From Litomosoides sigmodontis (taxonomy: Eukaryota; Nematoda; Chromadorea; Rhabditida; Onchocercidae), in assembly GCA_963070105.1 (NCBI GenBank), contig OY718803.1:5252507-5316506 (forward strand): a stretch of DNA of 64,000 nt, given 5' to 3'. Positions within the stretch are counted from its first letter, which is position 1. Every line of letters begins with the position of its first letter. Positions 43,693 to 56,190 of the stretch are shown piece after piece. The translations under genes were made by a program, and so were the position numbers. The notes under the pieces were generated by a model. That model saw nothing but the letters and a program-made list of their open reading frames with translations, had not been told where the DNA came from and did no database searches.

Positions 43693-46600
43693 TCACTTCT
43701 TCAGCTGTGCTAAAATCGCCTTCAGTTGGGCGATCCTTTTTTCCAAAGCACCAGGTTGTGAACTTAGCACTGGATGTGATCTGAATAGAAATTTTTACTT
43801 AAAAATTTTTCAACTAGCGTAATTGATGTGTGCTAGACAGATGGACAGTTCGTACCTTAGAGCAAGTGCAAGAAGATAAGTATATTCCAGGTGTGAAAAT
43901 ATTGCTCCTCGTTCAAGAATTAAAGCCAGTAACTGATCAGGATCATGATTGAGTAATTCGAAAAAAATTCTCGCTCTTTCCAACTCACTTTCACGATGCC
44001 CCGTCAACTGACTTAACCTTTGTTGCACCGCAAAAATATTTCGACAGACCCGCTTTTTTCCATTCTCGTTTAGTTTTTGCATATGCTGGCTAAAAATTTT
44101 TTATTTCTAACAAAATTAAAATTAGAAACAGCCGACGATGATAGTTTTAATTAGTTCTTGGAATAGTGTTGGGCAAACTTTTAAGAGAAAATTTCATTAC
44201 ATAAACATATTTATTACCTGGAATGAATGAAGATTGAAGCTGAAAGATGTCCTAAACCATCAAAAAGATATTTCATTTTATGCGGCGCAAGATTCGTGCT
44301 AAGTACCTGATGAAAATGAGCCATGTCGCGCCCAAAGTCAATTACCTACAGTCAATCACATATTAAAACTTTCCGTCTATAAAGTTTCGAAATCTTCACT
44401 CAATTTAGTTAGCTTTATATGGTCTTAATAAAGCATAAAACCAAGCATGAAACAAAATCAACATAAAGAAAAAAAAAGAAATAATTTGCTTCGCTGCGGG
44501 ATACAGTGTATAGAGACCTCGTTATCAAGTTCATCATGAGGCAATGACGGCCGTACTCGGGCTAATGGTAACAAATGGAAGAAGCAATGCACGCGCAGCT
44601 CAAGATGAATTATTAACAAACAAGTATCAGCTTTTGCATCCAAACTGGCTAATCTGGAGTCCAGTGCAGCGGAAATATGCTCTTCCTTAAAAATTTCTTT
44701 AAGAGTCATTAATTCCGCTAAATCGACAAAATCCCTAGGTACCAACTGAACTAAACTAAACCTCTCATTGAGGTCTTATAATAATTCATTCAACAAAACT
44801 CCGGTCTTCTTCATAACAAAGTTATGAAAAGAATCAATAACATGACAAAAGACTACTGAAATACTGTTCCCACACATAATCCAAATTTGTTAAATCACTA
44901 CCGCTATTACAGACATATTTTTCAATTTAAAACAAGCATGCATATCCCAAAAATACAATATTTACCGACATCAAACGTTAAATTCTGCTACTGTCAGTAA
45001 ATTACATATATTATAAACAAACACTATTTACCGATTGGTGAACAGTGCCATTTTCATCTGTTCTTTGTAACTGTACGATGCATTTACGCATTGCATCACG
45101 GGACGATTCTGGAAGCTTTTCGATGAGAGAACGCATGCTGCTGCAAAACCATTTCAGTGATTCATGTATACACGCCAGCGAACGTATTACTTCAATATCG
45201 GTTATGAGCTCATCGCGAACAAGCTGCTTTGCTGTTCCCAAATTACCTGAAATATAATTTGCAAAATTAATTTCCGACGATAGTCAAAAACAGAAATTCC
45301 AAATTTCAAGTCGATACGCGCCCTTACATGACTGAATTACAGAAACAAGAATGGGAACGATTACCTATGAGAATTTCCGATTCTCTTTCATTACGATAGC
45401 ATACATCACTTTCTGATTCACTTGTGGGTGAAACCGCAGAAGGCGTGTTAACTGACTGCGTTGAAGTACCTTCATTATTGCTCACCATGAACCAGTTTGG
45501 TAAACTCTTCAAGAGACGCGATATATCTTCGTCTACTGCCCACGCTACGCTTATTTTACGCTTTTCTCTGTGCCCATCTTCATGGCTTATGCTGGAAACC
45601 TGAATACGCGAGCAGTGTAAAGCTCTTATTTGGTCCCATTGCACAAGCCTTTAAATCCACAGTGAGAACTTGCAACTATCCTATATGGTGGAAATACCTA
45701 CGCTGAGGAGCAAAAGAAAGGCTTTTACAATTTTTCCTATTTTTAGGAACTCTATTGGCTTAAGCCTACGGAGCAACAAACATCACGTTACCAGAGAGTC
45801 CTTTCCTTCGGAGATGCTCCAAAAAGACACGATTTTTTCATAAACATTATTAGCACTATCCGAAAATTCATCAATAACAAGCAACCACAACGCTGATAAT
45901 CTTTCTGTATATTTATCCATGGCAAGAATCAATTTTCCGATTTGGTTGCAAACTGAATAAACATTCCAACAACTTCCCAAAACTTTCTGTAAATGAAAAA
46001 ATCCATGACGAAACTCCACTCGAAGCTCAAAACATTTACGAAGTTTCTACATTGAACAAATTCAACTGGAATGTAATTAAAATTAAAAATGTACCGGGTT
46101 GGGGTAATGCATAAGAACACGCCAGGCATCCTGCTCATTGAGTGCTTGCTCAGCAAGACCTTCAAGCTTGCATTTGAATTGATCGATAAAAACATTAACG
46201 ATAAATGAATGTAAGTAAGAACGTAAACGACAAGGTTTTACGTTCCCTTCGGCTTCACGCTCACTGCAGAAACGCTCAAGTTGTGGATAAAGAGCAGTAA
46301 TGTTCCAAGGTGATGAAGGGCATATCAAAGATTGAAGCTGAAAGACAAAAACTGAATTTATAGAAATGAATACTACACGCAAATTACACACAAATTTAGT
46401 TCAAACGTTTTCTTTGTTCCGTTTTTCTTTACAGTTAGTAAATCTCTAGAAGGAATTTTAATAGAGAAATGAAACTAACTTGCTTGATAGTTTGTCCTGA
46501 CTGAGTAGTAAGTGCACATGCGGATGCATCAAATCTAAACAAAGTAACTTTTTCTATAACAGATGTATTTGGTTTTTGCATAACTAAACTAGAAGTGCTA

Positions 46601-49256
46601 CCATCTTCCGCGATATATTCATTAACCAAGTCTTCAATTAGAGCTTGCGCTGTTTCCCAAAAATTTTCAGATAAAAACATCACTTTCTCGTCATCACCCA
46701 AATCGATTTCCCGCAGTTTTTTAAGTTCAGCATCCATTACAAGATGTGCTTCATAGCTACTGCGAAATTGATTTAGCACCTGTACAAAAAATATGCGTTA
46801 AGTGCAGTAGAAAACACGAATGTGTTGTTTTGTATAAAAAGCGCTAGGAGCGAAATAAATGACAAAAATCGAAATAAATGATGACCCACAATCGCAAACA
46901 GGAAGACCACACTTGAGGACATGAAAAATATAGGCATCCGAAAAGTAACTCAATTCAATCCCTAAAGTACTAAATTACTTTGCCAAAAGCTTTGAATTTT
47001 CCCAATTTTTCCGTCTATTAACAGTAGGATCCAAAAAAAAAATTTCAGCAAGTGGAAAAGCTTTGTAATTTGAATGCAACAATTCTGCAGAACAAAAAAC
47101 GATAAAACGAATTCAAATGTGATGATGCATTGATAAGAAAATAAGAAAAATAATACCAACTGCATAAATTGCGCCAAATTTTGTTCATCGCCTTTTTGAT
47201 TTCCATCAAATGCAACACAAACTACATTCGCCGACGATTGTATCAGACGATTGAATACTGTTGGAGAACCTTGCAAAAACCGCTGAAGTGTTGTTGATAG
47301 TCGCCCAAATACACATAACGCACGAATATTCTCGGCGCAACAGGCAGCTACGGAATATGTGCCATTCGTAGTTATATTTTCTTTTATATTAAACTGAGAC
47401 ATAATTTCCACGCACTCTGCTGATTCCATAACTTTGTTTTCCGGAAGTACTTTGATTATTTCAACAAGCTTAAAAGCAAAGCACAAACGTATGCAATGAA
47501 TTTGGAGAAAACAAACAATGACAGGAAATGAACTGACACTTAATACTTATTCAGTAATACGCAAATAAAAGCCAAGTTGAATGTTATTTACTACCCCAAA
47601 GCATTGTTTGTGGACATTATATCGATATATTCTTCATTAATCACTACATAAAACAAAAGTTTTAATAAATACACTTTAAAGATTTAATTTAAGCAATATT
47701 TATGAGTGTCACTCCGCATGAAGGACATGGCATATCAGAAAACAGAGCAAGAAGTCCAGTGTTAGCATGAGAAATATTAAACACATAGGATCCTGATTTC
47801 GGACTTCGTTTTCCTTCCATTTTTATATGTACGGTATCAAAATGCTTGATATTTTGTAACTGTAGGGTTAAAACTCACATGACTTTCAAATGGCCGAACG
47901 ATCAAATGATTTGTGATGTCATTAATAATTCGTTCCACGAGTTTCTAAAAAATACTCTGAAATTACAAGGTAACATGCAACAAAGAAATTTCGGATACCA
48001 GTTCATCAAAATATATTGCAGCCATTAAAATGGAGAAACCTTAATAGATTTATATTAAATACTGTTTGGTGCGAAGTATAAACTTCAACTCACTTTAGAT
48101 AAATCAAGCAACTGTGAACGCAACTGATTCAATCCATCGATATTTGAAAATGGTCCATTAAACAACAGATCTGGAATGTTACATCATAAGGTTCACGGTA
48201 AAAACGAAAATAACCACTTGTTCCTCAAATAATTACAGACTATGAAAGATAAACCTGCTTCGTTCAACGAATTCGCAGCTAAATAATAATTCGAAGCCGC
48301 CATAGCTGATTCAACTTCAGTTCCCAAACGATTTAGTCCTTCTCTGCAAACGAACAGATCATTTGAAATACTCTAGCGGCCAATAAATTTTCCGGTGAAG
48401 AGTAGTTAATGACACTCTGTGATACAATTGACAGACAAATTGCTTCGGTTTACCTAGCTGCTGAGAACTACACGCTAATAAACTTTTCATCCTAACCAGA
48501 TTCTGATCAAGCCAAGACACTACATTGATGAGCGCTGATGACTCATTTCACCTTACTATTACCAACATGTTTTTCTCATTTCCGTGATTTCGAAGTTCCT
48601 GCATGCGATTTCAAACACCACCAGAACTATATAATCAGAATACATTTGTGCCAAAATTGTGCTGACGTGCTTTTGTTGTGCATTTTCCATCCAAAGTCGT
48701 TTTAAGTCATCCCGTCTACACTGCAGGAGGGAGCGACATGTGAGTAAACTACTACGTATACTATGCACTTTTTCACGGCAAGCTGAAAAAATAAGGTAAA
48801 CGTGATTTGAAAATAATTTTATGAATGTATTTGCTGTATTAAGAATGTAAATACGTACGGTACTGAACAAAATTTTGTGTTAATTTGAATTTCAAAGGAA
48901 GAGAACCAACCCGTGATCCGAGTGGAAACATTCCTGAATGATTCCAAACAAGTTCCAACATCGTTTTCATGTTCTGAAGATTTTCGTGTCTTAGTTAATG
49001 CTTAATCTTATAAAATTCAAAAATATACGACTTGGTCAAACTAAAAGGCTCCATGAATTTCATTCCATGAGTCTTTTTGAACTCTAAAAATAAAAGTAAA
49101 ATGAGAGATCCGTTACTAAGCTGGCCTCGCATCTTACTACTTACCAAGAACCAGTTGATCTATTTCCTTAGAAGTTTCAGCAAACCCAGCTTCCAAACGC
49201 CTGCGATCCAATTCCTTCTGATCTGCCGAGGAGTTGCTTGTCAGTGTTCGAATCAT
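43693..49256 (-). CDS. sec-8: Exocyst complex subunit SEC8/EXOC4
   Basis: Seventeen exons: 49145-49256, 48911-48973, 48644-48782, 48255-48343, 48094-48170, 47879-47944, 47713-47859, 47157-47468, 46480-46779, 46095-46337, 45787-45986, 45365-45648, 45032-45246, 44518-44745, 44218-44345, 43856-44089, 43693-43780; about 974 residues, equal to human EXOC4. All junctions agree in phase. The exocyst tethers secretory vesicles to the plasma membrane before SNARE fusion. Diagnostic stretches: LLLNMIRTLTS, LLQCRRDDLKRLWMEN, DEDISRLLKSLPNW, SEILIGNLG, CLLIIHLELRVHCFFHLLPL, KMKYLFDGLGHLSASIF, KKRVCRNIFAVQQRL. The start is uncertain: the ATG at 49256 is internal to a frame that stays open to an acceptor (AACAG) near 49275, and human Sec8 has about 25 residues before this point. 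A short first exon upstream is therefore likely. The junction at 45648/45787 uses an AAAG acceptor chosen because every alternative hits a stop. Confidence 0.96.
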
Positions 49257-50468
49257 ATTTAGCAGTAATGCACTCTGTTAAAAGTAACAAGCATTTAGCA
49301 TTGTCTCATACAAATGTGTGTAATGAGCACATGTGAAGCATAAATTATACTAAAAAATGCCAGAAGGTTCATCACTTATTCTTAATCTTTATTAGTTGCT
49401 AACTGCACTACCATTCATTCTGTATTGTTGCTTCAGAACACAAACAGCAATAGATGATAACCACCCGTAATGAGTAAGCTTCTCCGAGCAATAATAAAGA
49501 TTATTCAACGCGAAGAATTTGAGATTCCCCGCCACTGTTAGTTAAAGTTGAGCATAGCAAGCCAATACAAGAAATGAGAGAATTCCATTCATATAATGCT
49601 TCCGAAATTGATTTCATCACCAAATTCGTTACCGATAAAATCCGAAAACATGTGGTCATGTCCATATTTTAAGTAAGAAAGCATTCCCATCTTTTACTAC
49701 TTGTTCGCAATATGTGCATGAGATATGTCATAGAGTAACCTATCGCTATTATACATAAGATATGAGAAGAGGCAAAATCACAAATAATGTAATCAAGGCA
49801 AAGCTGTTCGGCTACGAAAAGTGAACGCAACGTTAACAGCTTATGAAATCATCGTCACTCGTTTATGTTCGAACACTCTCTATGTGAAAGCAGGCACGGA
49901 GATCACAAACGTGTTACTTGTCAATACTCTATTAATGAAGGGAAGCTATCTACTAAATCCCGGGAAGCAAGCATTGCTGCTATAAGATTAGCGTACATGC
50001 ATTATTCTGAGCAAAAGTTACCGTATTCTCATGAAGAGATCCTTGTTGCATGCGCCTCGGCCTATCCCCGGACATCGCTGCTCCGCAAAAACTTCGCAAA
50101 AACTCCAGAACTAAAAATACCGTATGGAAATTTTCCTGTCGAGACCGTGAGGAAGCAACGGAGAGTATGGAATGGAGGGGATGCGTCGTAGTGTCGGTTG
50201 CCATCAATCAATCAATCATGTTGCGCTGGGTGGAGTGGCAGGCGGGTAGACAGCTCCCTTCTCCATCTCTCCTGGGATAGAGTGAGAGGAAGCGGAGAAA
50301 TATGAAGGGATCAGGGTGCGGCATGGAATTCTGATGAGAGCAGGCGGGAAGAGGGCTCGAAGGGATTACGGGGAAGAGGATGTAAAGAGGGAAAGGAAGG
50401 GATCCTCCCTGACTAACCATGGGAAACATCGTCACTACTGATGTAGATAGATCTTCTGGCATGGACAA
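49257..50468. other. Divergent intergenic region between sec-8 and the Teashirt-like gene
   Basis: About 1.2 kb that must contain both upstream regions. Composition becomes more GC-rich from about 50040 toward the Teashirt-like exon. The plus-strand frame at 49865-50191 shows no family pattern and is not called. Confidence 0.5.
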
Positions 50469-51693
50469 ATGAGGAAGAAGCAGGCGAGACCAGCGAGGCG
50501 GTTTTCCGGTGGAGTGTTCCCGGATGATGACTGTTCGCCGGGGGATTCTCGGGAGTTCCTTTCGCCGACGTGGCGTTCTCCGTCATCCTCTCCTTCTCAC
50601 AGCAGAAGCATCTTGGCAATAGAAGATCGAAATGACTCGACCGGAAGTCCTTGTTCCGCATCCGCCATGCAATATGCGAAAGGCGACTTCCTCAATGATG
50701 TCCCTCCTTTGAAATTTCCTAAGCATGAGTCGGATGATTTTGGGAGGTGTTGTGGCGAGGAGTACGCGCGATTACTCAGAGCAGGATTCGCTCATCACGG
50801 ATCCGTTATTGAGCAAAGCCGGCGTATTCCTGCAAATTGCCCAGTCCCCGTCAATGACCACCACAACACCATTCTTTCTCTGTTTACTACGAACGGAAAT
50901 TCCGCGCAGAGCGATTCACTTACTTGTGAAAATGTTTCTCGATTCGACCGCCCCACCGAGTCAATAGATTCGGAATCTCCGCTGAAACGTTTGGAACGAT
51001 GTGTGCGAGCTAACAGTGAGGCTGGATGTTCAACTTTTGGACTTTCCAGAAGCAGTAAGCCTTCCGCATCTAAGAAATATGCTTTGACGCAGTCGCACAC
51101 TTATGCTAGTTCGATGAAATTGCGCTTTGGACACGGTAAATTTACTCAAAATTTTTTGCGCCTATAGGTTTGGAATTAGAGAACAGTTTAAAAATCTAAG
51201 AATTAGTTGATATTGCATAAGAAAAGTTCTTTCAATTCATAATTTCTCTTTATTTCGTAACTGACATATTTCCTTCCAGCTCGGTATAAAATAATTATTA
51301 ACTGACGTTTTTAATTAGTCAAAATAGGTTAAGTGCAGCGTAGGTATACTAACTACTACAACTAAGTATATAGATATATCTCTAACAGATGGCTTGTAGT
51401 CCGCATATGCCGTCTAGATTTTGAAAGATGATTCGATCAAAAATTATTTCAGATCCAACGAAGACATCAGCAGCAGATGCTTTAGGTGAGTTATCACAAT
51501 TGGTACATCGAATTGGTACGGCAAAATTACCGGTGCCAGCAACACCCAACAAATGTGTTTCTAACAGCATCGCTGGTAATATTTTCACGTGTTTAAAATG
51601 TGCTCAGCGGTTTGATACACTTGATGAACTAGTGCTACACATCAGTACAACAAAACATTTTACACGAGGATCAATCAAAAATTTTGATGCTGT
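50469..51693 (+). CDS. Teashirt-type (TSHZ) zinc-finger protein, first two exons only
   Basis: Exon 1 is 50469-51135 (222 codons plus one base) and exon 2 is 51453-51693, joined in phase through G|AT. The protein begins MRKKQARPARR. This matches the N-terminal NuRD/RBBP4-binding motif of TSHZ, SALL, FOG and BCL11 proteins (human TSHZ begins MPRRKQQAPRR). A Ser/Pro-rich, disordered stretch follows. Exon 2 ends with a zinc finger FTCLKCAQRFDTLDELVLHI...KHF, spacing C-x2-C-x12-H-x5-H, the spacing typical of Teashirt fingers (TSHZ3 has FRCKDCSAAYDTLVELTVHM). Teashirt proteins are transcriptional repressors in body patterning. The exon ends at a strong GTGAGT donor, so more fingers must follow, but I found none before 64000. 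The gene is therefore partial here. SALL-type is the alternative, disfavoured by finger spacing. Confidence 0.72.
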
Positions 51694-52611
51694 GTGAGTT
51701 TTTTTATTGCTGATTGCATGGCAATTTCAAACAAGCAAATGCTGAACATAGAAATGGAGCGTAAAAAGAGTGTTTTAGTGTCCAACTGTGGTGATGTGTT
51801 TAGTGTTTATTGTCAGCACTACGTGATCTCTTATAGAAATATTGGGATGGCTGTTACTGGAGTCTATTTAAATGCGACAACAGGCATTCAACATGGCCCT
51901 TAAACTCTTTACTATAAATCCAAAACATGGTGTGTCATGGAAGGAGCTATTTAAAAGTTTTTTTAGAGCACCATGGGAAACGGATCGAGCGACATCGAGC
52001 TTTGAGAAACAGATGGCTTCAACGAATTTTCTATCTTTATTTTATGCACGAAAATGTCTTAAGGTTAGTTCTGAATTTAGTGATTTCGTATTCACATGTT
52101 TTTCAAAGAAATGTCAACTCATTCTAGTTATACCTGTCAAAATGTATGCAGCAATTTTTTGGATTTTTTTAAAGAAGGAATAGGTAAACAAATATAAGAA
52201 ACAGATTCCAGCAGTTACGATATATTTCATTTCGATGCTTATGTTTATTTTTAAGAATTCATTTTAATTCGAGAATTACGAAGTTGCAGGTACCACAAGA
52301 TCTATCACAAAAGAGCATCGACAATAGTTTTTGAACGGGTTTTTTCAATGTTGAATAGTGCGTTATATTGTATTTATTACAAACTGAATGAATTAATTCC
52401 CAAAAATGTTGGGTTCGGTAAAGTGGTGTGCTGTTGACGAAATGTGTTTTAAAGATTGAATCTGCAAGGAAAAGTGTTTTGGTTAATGAAATGGGAACAA
52501 GTAGGTTTTCCATACTTATATCTTTCTGCTTAATTTTTGTATGAAAGACAGCAAGGCAGGATATGGAGTCATTTGGTTGTTTCTTATAAAAGTTGCAGTT
52601 ATGTTAGAGGT

Positions 52612-52641
52612 GGGGGGGGGGGGGGGGGGAGGGGGAGAGGG
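52612..52641. repeat. Poly-G run followed by purine tract
   Basis: Eighteen consecutive G then AGGGGGAGAGGG on the plus strand. In an AT-rich genome this is a striking G-quadruplex-type sequence. Confidence 0.9.
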
Positions 52642-54745
52642 ATCTTATAGAACATTTGTGAAACTTCTTTGTTACTTTAGCGAAGCATGATAAAAATTGC
52701 TTGCTGTTGGTTTTTCGCCTGTCTCTTTTTATGGCAGTTATTGTCGTAATTTTCTCTGTGCGTGTTTTTTTTCTGAGTTTGTATAGGTTTTTTGTTAACA
52801 CTATGTTTTCGAAGTCATGAAACGGATGGAGGATCGATGTGGTGAGCATGTTGAAAGACATCTACATAGAAAGATCACAGCAGCTGAAACTTTCTTACTA
52901 ACCCTCAAGTGGAATCAGTGTCATTGCCTGTAGTGCAAATCGCCAGGCATATGAATGTTTGGTATGGTCGATTCTACAAATACCAAGGTTTTTCCTAAGC
53001 TGTATTAATTTTATTCGTTGTTCTACGAATTTGTTAATTTCCGCGGGGTTCGATTATTTTACAACCAGGGACTGGCTTATGTTTAATGGAATTTCTCTTC
53101 TGCTGATATCTGTGCCATGTGGATTATACCATATTACTTGTGAAGATTGTATAGTATTTAGAGTATTTAAATCACTTGTCAGAGAGTAAGGCAATGTGAC
53201 TGCTGCAAAAAGGAATTTATTGATAGAAAATTATTATATCATCTTTTTATTAAATGTTGAGAATAATGCTTGGAAAGTATTTAAGTATTTGCGAATTGTT
53301 TATCAATAAATTCTTTCAAGAAAGATTTCATTGACATTATTGTGCGTCTTCTGACACTGTTAGCAATTGTTAGTATATGACCAACAGTTTTGTCTTGTGA
53401 TACGGAATCAAATTGGTAAAAGATATCGGTCCATCTTTACCCCGTACCGTCAATGTTTTGATAACATAATTGCGCGTTTGCTAGTCGGACAATGCTCAGA
53501 TGTTTAGGTAATTTTTCACATCTGGTAGTGTTGGGATTCTCACGCTCTTGAGTGAATGGAACGATCTTTTTTCTTAACCCTGATTACTTTGTTCCTTTAG
53601 ATAAGTGATCAGAACATAGGTTACGTGATATATTACCACGTCTGAAGGTTTGAATTCATTAGGTGTTGCTATCAGTTGAAAACTTTCTGTTGAGGGTTCC
53701 TTCCATTAGAATCACTTCTTCACTGCTTTTATGACCCATTTAGTTTCACTGCTGAAGGAATGACTAGTAAAATACTGAGATTTATATTAACTTAAAAGCC
53801 AAAAAAAAATAGTGGAAATCGTGGTTAGGAGGTCCCATCTTTCAGGTGATATCGTCTTCTGCGTCATCAGTTTCCTTTGTAAAGTAGTGTTGGGAACTTT
53901 TTGATGCAAAACGGTGGGAGCATTTCAGTCCATCAAGAAGCACGCACTCATTTTCATTAAATTTTGCCATAAAAAAAGTAAAGTGTTTGCTTCGTAAAAT
54001 GGTTAACCATTTATTTCTCTTGAACATCTTTTTTGGAGAGGTAGTGAAAAGGTTTGATGGTGAGAGCTTTCTGATATTGCCAAGAATCAAGTTCCTCTTA
54101 CTCTCGTCCTGTCCAGAAACATTGGCTTTCTCCTCGCAAGACTGGAAGTGAGTGATTTCTTCGACGCTTTTAGTGTATACTACGACACTGGACGTCACGG
54201 CGGTGGCCGTTCGTTTCCAACATCAGCTTGTGCAGCTGAGGTTACTTACCAGCCTCTTCCTAAAGATCTCGATGATAGTCCATGCAACCAGATCGAGCAG
54301 CACTTTGTTTCAAATGCAGTGATTGAAACTCATCTAGCCTTGCGAATGTATCCCAAGTTGAGTTCCTTAGAAACATGACCTGAAGCTACCTCAAGAGATC
54401 TTTAGTGGAGATTGGTTGCAATGATTGTGTCGAAAATGTTAAGCAGAAAAAGATTAACGCCAATAAGCTAAAGGTGGAAAGAGATGTAGGGAGAGTACAT
54501 GTGTAACTTACTTCATTTCCACTCTTACCACTGAGATCTTTTCTTGGGAACGACAAGGTTTTGACTAGTCCATTGCATTAGAGATATTACCGTTAGGAAC
54601 AATTAATTAACAGTTCTTAATTGATTCTTTACTTTTGATCTAAAATAATTTGGCGGGAAGGTACTTACTCCGTACAAATCCGCTTCTAATTTACACTGGT
54701 ATCCGGCGACATAGTTTACATTTACGAAATGAATCTTCTTTAAAT

Positions 54746-54770
54746 GAGAGAGAGAGAGGGAGAGAGAGAA
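54746..54770. repeat. (GA)n tract
   Basis: About 12 GA units with one GGG interruption. Confidence 0.9.
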
Positions 54771-56190
54771 ATGGGATATTACATCTTTCGCTGCCAGTCC
54801 GTCCATCCATATTCGTTCAATCTGTCCAGTGCAGTAGAGAACTAAATCTACTTTCTTTCCTTCCCTCATTCTCGCTTCTCAAAAGGAGACGTTGCTTTTT
54901 CAAACCATCTGCAGGTACATTTTATGTTAATGACAACTTAGTGAATTCATAATTATCTTTCCGCTATAATTGCGTCTCTAAAATTTGACTTTGTATTCAG
55001 GGCTGTCAGTATTGCTATCCTTCATTGATGCTTAATTACCTGGAAAGTTTCTTTCCATCTCTCTCTTCCTCTCTTCTGAACCATTTCACATAATTTATTT
55101 TGATACTTTAAAATGACATGAATTTAGATTTTTTTTTGACTTTCAAACTCCAGAGCTAAGTTAATCCATTCACATTTTTATTTCCTCTTCAACTTTTGCA
55201 CACATTTTTTGTCGTATCCATATTTTCGTTTTGTTTGTTCAGTTGATTGTCCGTTCACATTTCTCCTACATTTTCAAGTTTTGGAGATTTCAAAATTTGT
55301 CTCCGCTTTGATGAAAGTCTCTGAATTCTATCAACATATGGTTACTGATTGATTTTCTACCTGTAATTGGAAACGATCTTCCACTAGTCTTTAGTTGACT
55401 TTAAAATTTAGCACTGACATATTCTGAGTTTATTTTGAAATTAGAACTATCAATGTAGTATATAAGAATAGCTGGATTTCTGCACTGATTTTCAATTCAA
55501 CAAGAACGAATTTCAGCAGTTCTTTGTGGGAAGAGTGAGTCTTTTCGTCACACAGCGCCATATTTAATTCTATTCAACGTACCTGAAATGAATGGAATGA
55601 CTAAATTAGCGAAATAAAGTGAATAACAATAACCCACGCCCATTGCTTACATGAACAATAAGAGTATTGGAGTAGTCCCAACGCAAAATTTACAATTATT
55701 CCTATTCTATTCATCTTTGAAAGCAGCGATGAATAGAACATTGTTATAATAAGCGGCGAAGTGGACAAATTCGGTTTTCATTGAACTGGCATAGGCCTAA
55801 GTCACCTCCTTTAAACTACCACTAGGCCAACTAGACTCTCCAGGCTCATAAAATTCTATAGCAACTGTAATAGCCACGATTATTATGAAAATGACCATCA
55901 GTCGCTAATCCTTTTTGCTGCTCTTTCATTATTGATGCTTGAGTGGATGAAGTTGGATTTCATCTTCCACGCACATTTGATGATTGTCAACAATTCACTC
56001 CTTATCAGATTCATCAGAAAGTTGAAGTTTGCTGCTTTCCAATGATAAAAACTCCTTATCAAAAGCGCAAATCATCTGCTGGTTGTCTGTAACAACCGAA
56101 ATTTTGATTTGTTTTATTTTAATTTAATTTTCCGGGAATGTTTTGCGATGCAATATTATAGCCTTTACGTTGGCTTCTTCCTGTGTTGAA

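Larger units (their letters stand above)
51694..56190. other. Long non-coding stretch, probably intron of the Teashirt-like gene
   Basis: No convincing exon on either strand over 4.5 kb. The open frames around 51.7-52.2 kb and 53.8-54.4 kb lack protein patterns. The stretch includes an 18-base G run (52612-52629) and a GA tract (54746-54770). Confidence 0.5.

Noticed and set aside
49865..50191. 108-codon plus-strand open frame upstream of the Teashirt-like exon
   Set aside because: No recognisable protein pattern, and overlapping minus-strand frames are similar in length.
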